Positions 49,101 to 52,100 of a stretch of DNA of 64,000 nucleotides are shown piece after piece. Below the pieces are notes generated by a model, which was not told where the DNA came from, did not search any database, and was given only the letters and a program-made list of their open reading frames with translations. Numbering within the stretch: position 1 is the stretch's first letter; each line of letters opens with the position of its first letter. The stretch is taken from assembly GCA_029168955.1 (NCBI GenBank), contig JAPDOI010000020.1:2534001-2598000 (forward strand), written 5' to 3'. The position numbers and the translations under genes were made by a program. This DNA is from Aplectana chamaeleonis (taxonomy: Eukaryota; Nematoda; Chromadorea; Rhabditida; Cosmocercidae).

Positions 49101-52100
49101 GGAAAAACAAACCACAGTGCTGTCAATACCTGCCAGTCTTGTTAAGGCTACAAAGGGCTATGGTGAGTCGATCTTTCTCAGGATTCTGTTATTCAGTACT
49201 CGGATAGTCACGATGGTCGGACCGACGGCGTTGGGCTTCTGTTGCAAACGAAAAGACAAATGGGCGCAAATGTGTATTTATCCAGAATTCTTATCGAAAA
49301 GTTGGACATTGGCTCCCATTCGTCTCTTTTATCTGCAACAGACTCTCCCGGAGCTAGTGAACCTGGTGGGAGCTCAATGGCCCCTAAAATTTGGGCAGCT
49401 GAACCGTCGGCTCTCCCGAAAGGCAATAAATCGCGCACCGTATATGCCACGGGTTGAAAAGACGTGTGAAGCATCAATGGTTTTATTCCCGCGATCCGAC
49501 CGCTGTTTCTAGTGCCTCCAGTGATCCAACGGACGGGTTCACATTGGCCCGCGATATGACCGAAACCGCAATGGGTGTCCTCGATGCAGCCGACGAGTTC
49601 ACACTGTTCCGCGATCAGCCCGGCGAATTTTTTGCCGTTCGCACGCCATGCTCCCGCCATCGTCCCCGACAGGGTTTTAGCGCCGTCGGTTCAGACGGTG
49701 TTACTATCTGAGTTTACAGTGTAACATCAACCAAGTCTTTTTGCGAGGGTTTTCATTGCGTCTGATTACCTACACACATACAGTGCGTTGCAAATTATAC
49801 GGCATGCCCCAATTTCCGCGATTCCGAACCTCGCGTTAGTTGACGAGACAAACGATTAACGCCAATCGATGCAGCACCCTCGAAAACCCCCGGGTATGAG
49901 TTTTAATGAAATTAGAGTTTCGAGCAGGAAATTGACAACGGAAATTGTCAAAAATTACGGTCGCAAAATTATAGTACATAGCTGACGTTCTCGCAGAAAT
50001 TTCGATTCGAGACCCTCTGTATCAGCTCGTTCATGGGAAGAACCATCAGAAACATCAAGTTAGTAGTCTTCAGAACTGCTTTGACGCTGAACCGCTCCGA
50101 AAACTCATGTTTCCAGCCAGCTTTTTACGAGCGCCCCTTTCAATCTACTCCCAGCCGCTTATAACGGTGTCACAAGCGGAGCCACACGCTCATATTGTCT
50201 GCTTTTGATGTATATTCACCGTGCAAGATTACCTCACACGTTTTGACTGGGTTGAGGTCCTGCAAACCGGCCGGCCATTCTATAAAATCGGGATGATCGC
50301 CCTGAAACCAAACCTGCGTCGCCTACTGACAGGAAATGAAGGCGGATACGGACTAGAAAGAATTGGAAGTGATTTTTTCGACACACTATGATAATCAGCG
50401 AGGTTCACAGGTCAAGTCGCAAAAACCTGGTCCACCTCCTGAATCCAGGTCAACTGAGGATAAGTGTGGGTCCTTTTGTACAGTTGACCGCAATGTTAAA
50501 AGGACATGGTGCGGTTGCGGACTCGCACTAAAACTACGGTAGAATCTGGCACTTTGCCAGATTTCGTCATCGATCGGCGCCACAGCTGATATTCTCGTGA
50601 GCAGAGAGACGACGGTTGGCGCCGATCGATGACGAAATCTGGCAAAGTGCCGGATTCTACCGTAGTTTTAGTGCGAGTCCGCAACCGCACCATGTCCTTT
50701 TAACATTGCGGTCAACTGTAGATCTTTCCAATGCTTAGAATACTTAGTTAAAATAAGTAAATAGATTACAATATATCAGGCTCGTTCGCCTGAATTTGCT
50801 TTTGACCGATAAAATAAATAATTCCGAAGGATCCACCTACGGACCCGAACTATCCTTAAGTAGGAACTTTGGGGGAGAAAGAATAATGTATTGGTCCGGA
50901 CTCAGGTAGCATCACCAGTTGGACCAGGTTTTTGCGGCACTGATTCAGATCTCTAGCTGGGGGGAGACTATCCGCCCACTTTCTCTCTATCAGCCTATCA
51001 CGCCAGCCTTCGCTGCTCCTGTGATAGGTCAGCGGCAGGGAGGTGGGCGTGTAACTCCCTCCCAGCTAGAGATCTAAATAAGAGCCTTTTCTGCGACATG
51101 ACCTGTGAACTGCACAGATTATCAGACTGTGTCGGAAAATCATTTCCAGTTCTTTCTAGTCCGTATCCGCCTTAACTTCTTATTAGTAGGACGAAACAAG
51201 CTTGGTTTCAGGTCGATCACGCCAATTTCCTAGAATAGCAGGCCGGTTTACAGGACCTCACTCCAGTGGAAAGCGTGTGAGGTATTCTTGGGCGTTGAAT
51301 TCACATCCAGAGAAGACAATACGAGCGTGTGGCTCCGCTTAAACTAGCCGTTTTAAGCGACTGCGCGTAGATTGAAAGGGCGTTCGCAAAAAGATGAGCG
51401 GAAACGTGCGAAACATGGTTTTCAAAGTGATTCAACGTCAAGGCGATTCTGATGACTATTCACTTGATGTTTCTGATGGTTCTTACCATGAACGAACTTA
51501 TACAGAGGGTCTAGAATCGAAATTTTAGCGAGAACGTAAGCTACGTCGTATAATTTTGCAACGACCATTTTTGACAGTTTCCGTTGCCAGTTTCCTGCTA
51601 GTGGCTCTAATTTTATGAAGATTCGCACTCAGGGGTTTTTGAGGGTGCTGCATCAATTGGCGCTTACCGTTTGTCTCGTCAAATCACGCGAAGTTCGGAA
51701 CCGCGGAAAATGGGGTATGTCGTATAATTTTGCAACGCACTGTATAGCCCTCAAAGGCACAGTCCAACCTCAGCGACGAAATCTGAGATTTTCACATATT
51801 GGTTAAGTAGACCCACCATATATAACATCTGCCAAACGCGAGCTCTCGATTCCTCCAAATAAGCGAGATATAGGAAATAGCCACCCGGTCGCGCCCACTG
51901 CAAGAAGCCACTTTGGCACGCTCCCTTTGACGACCTTTCGAGCTCAACAGTGGCGTGATGAGTGATGGTTTCCGATCAATCGCCCGTTCTTTCCTTCATT
52001 CTCAGCCTCTCTCTCTCTGTTCAGGTCCGCTCGCATACATCATTCGCAAATGACCGAAATCACAAGCCTTGGACAACTCGTCCACCATGTTTTGCCGCTC

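Larger units (their letters stand above)
49781..51742. mobile_element. Palindromic Tc1-like derivative, 1.96 kb
   Basis: TA duplications (49779-49780, 51743-51744) flank the ends CAGTGCGTTGCAAA and TTTGCAACGCACTG. Arms of about 650 bp are inverted copies of each other, e.g. AACCATCAGAAACATCAAGT against ACTTGATGTTTCTGATGGTT. Read from the minus strand, the left arm gives IEWPAGLQDLNPVKTCE, the WPAxSPDLNPIE block of Tc1 transposase; the right arm shows the same block with stops. Two further hairpins sit in the centre. In R3H intron 16. Confidence 0.85.
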
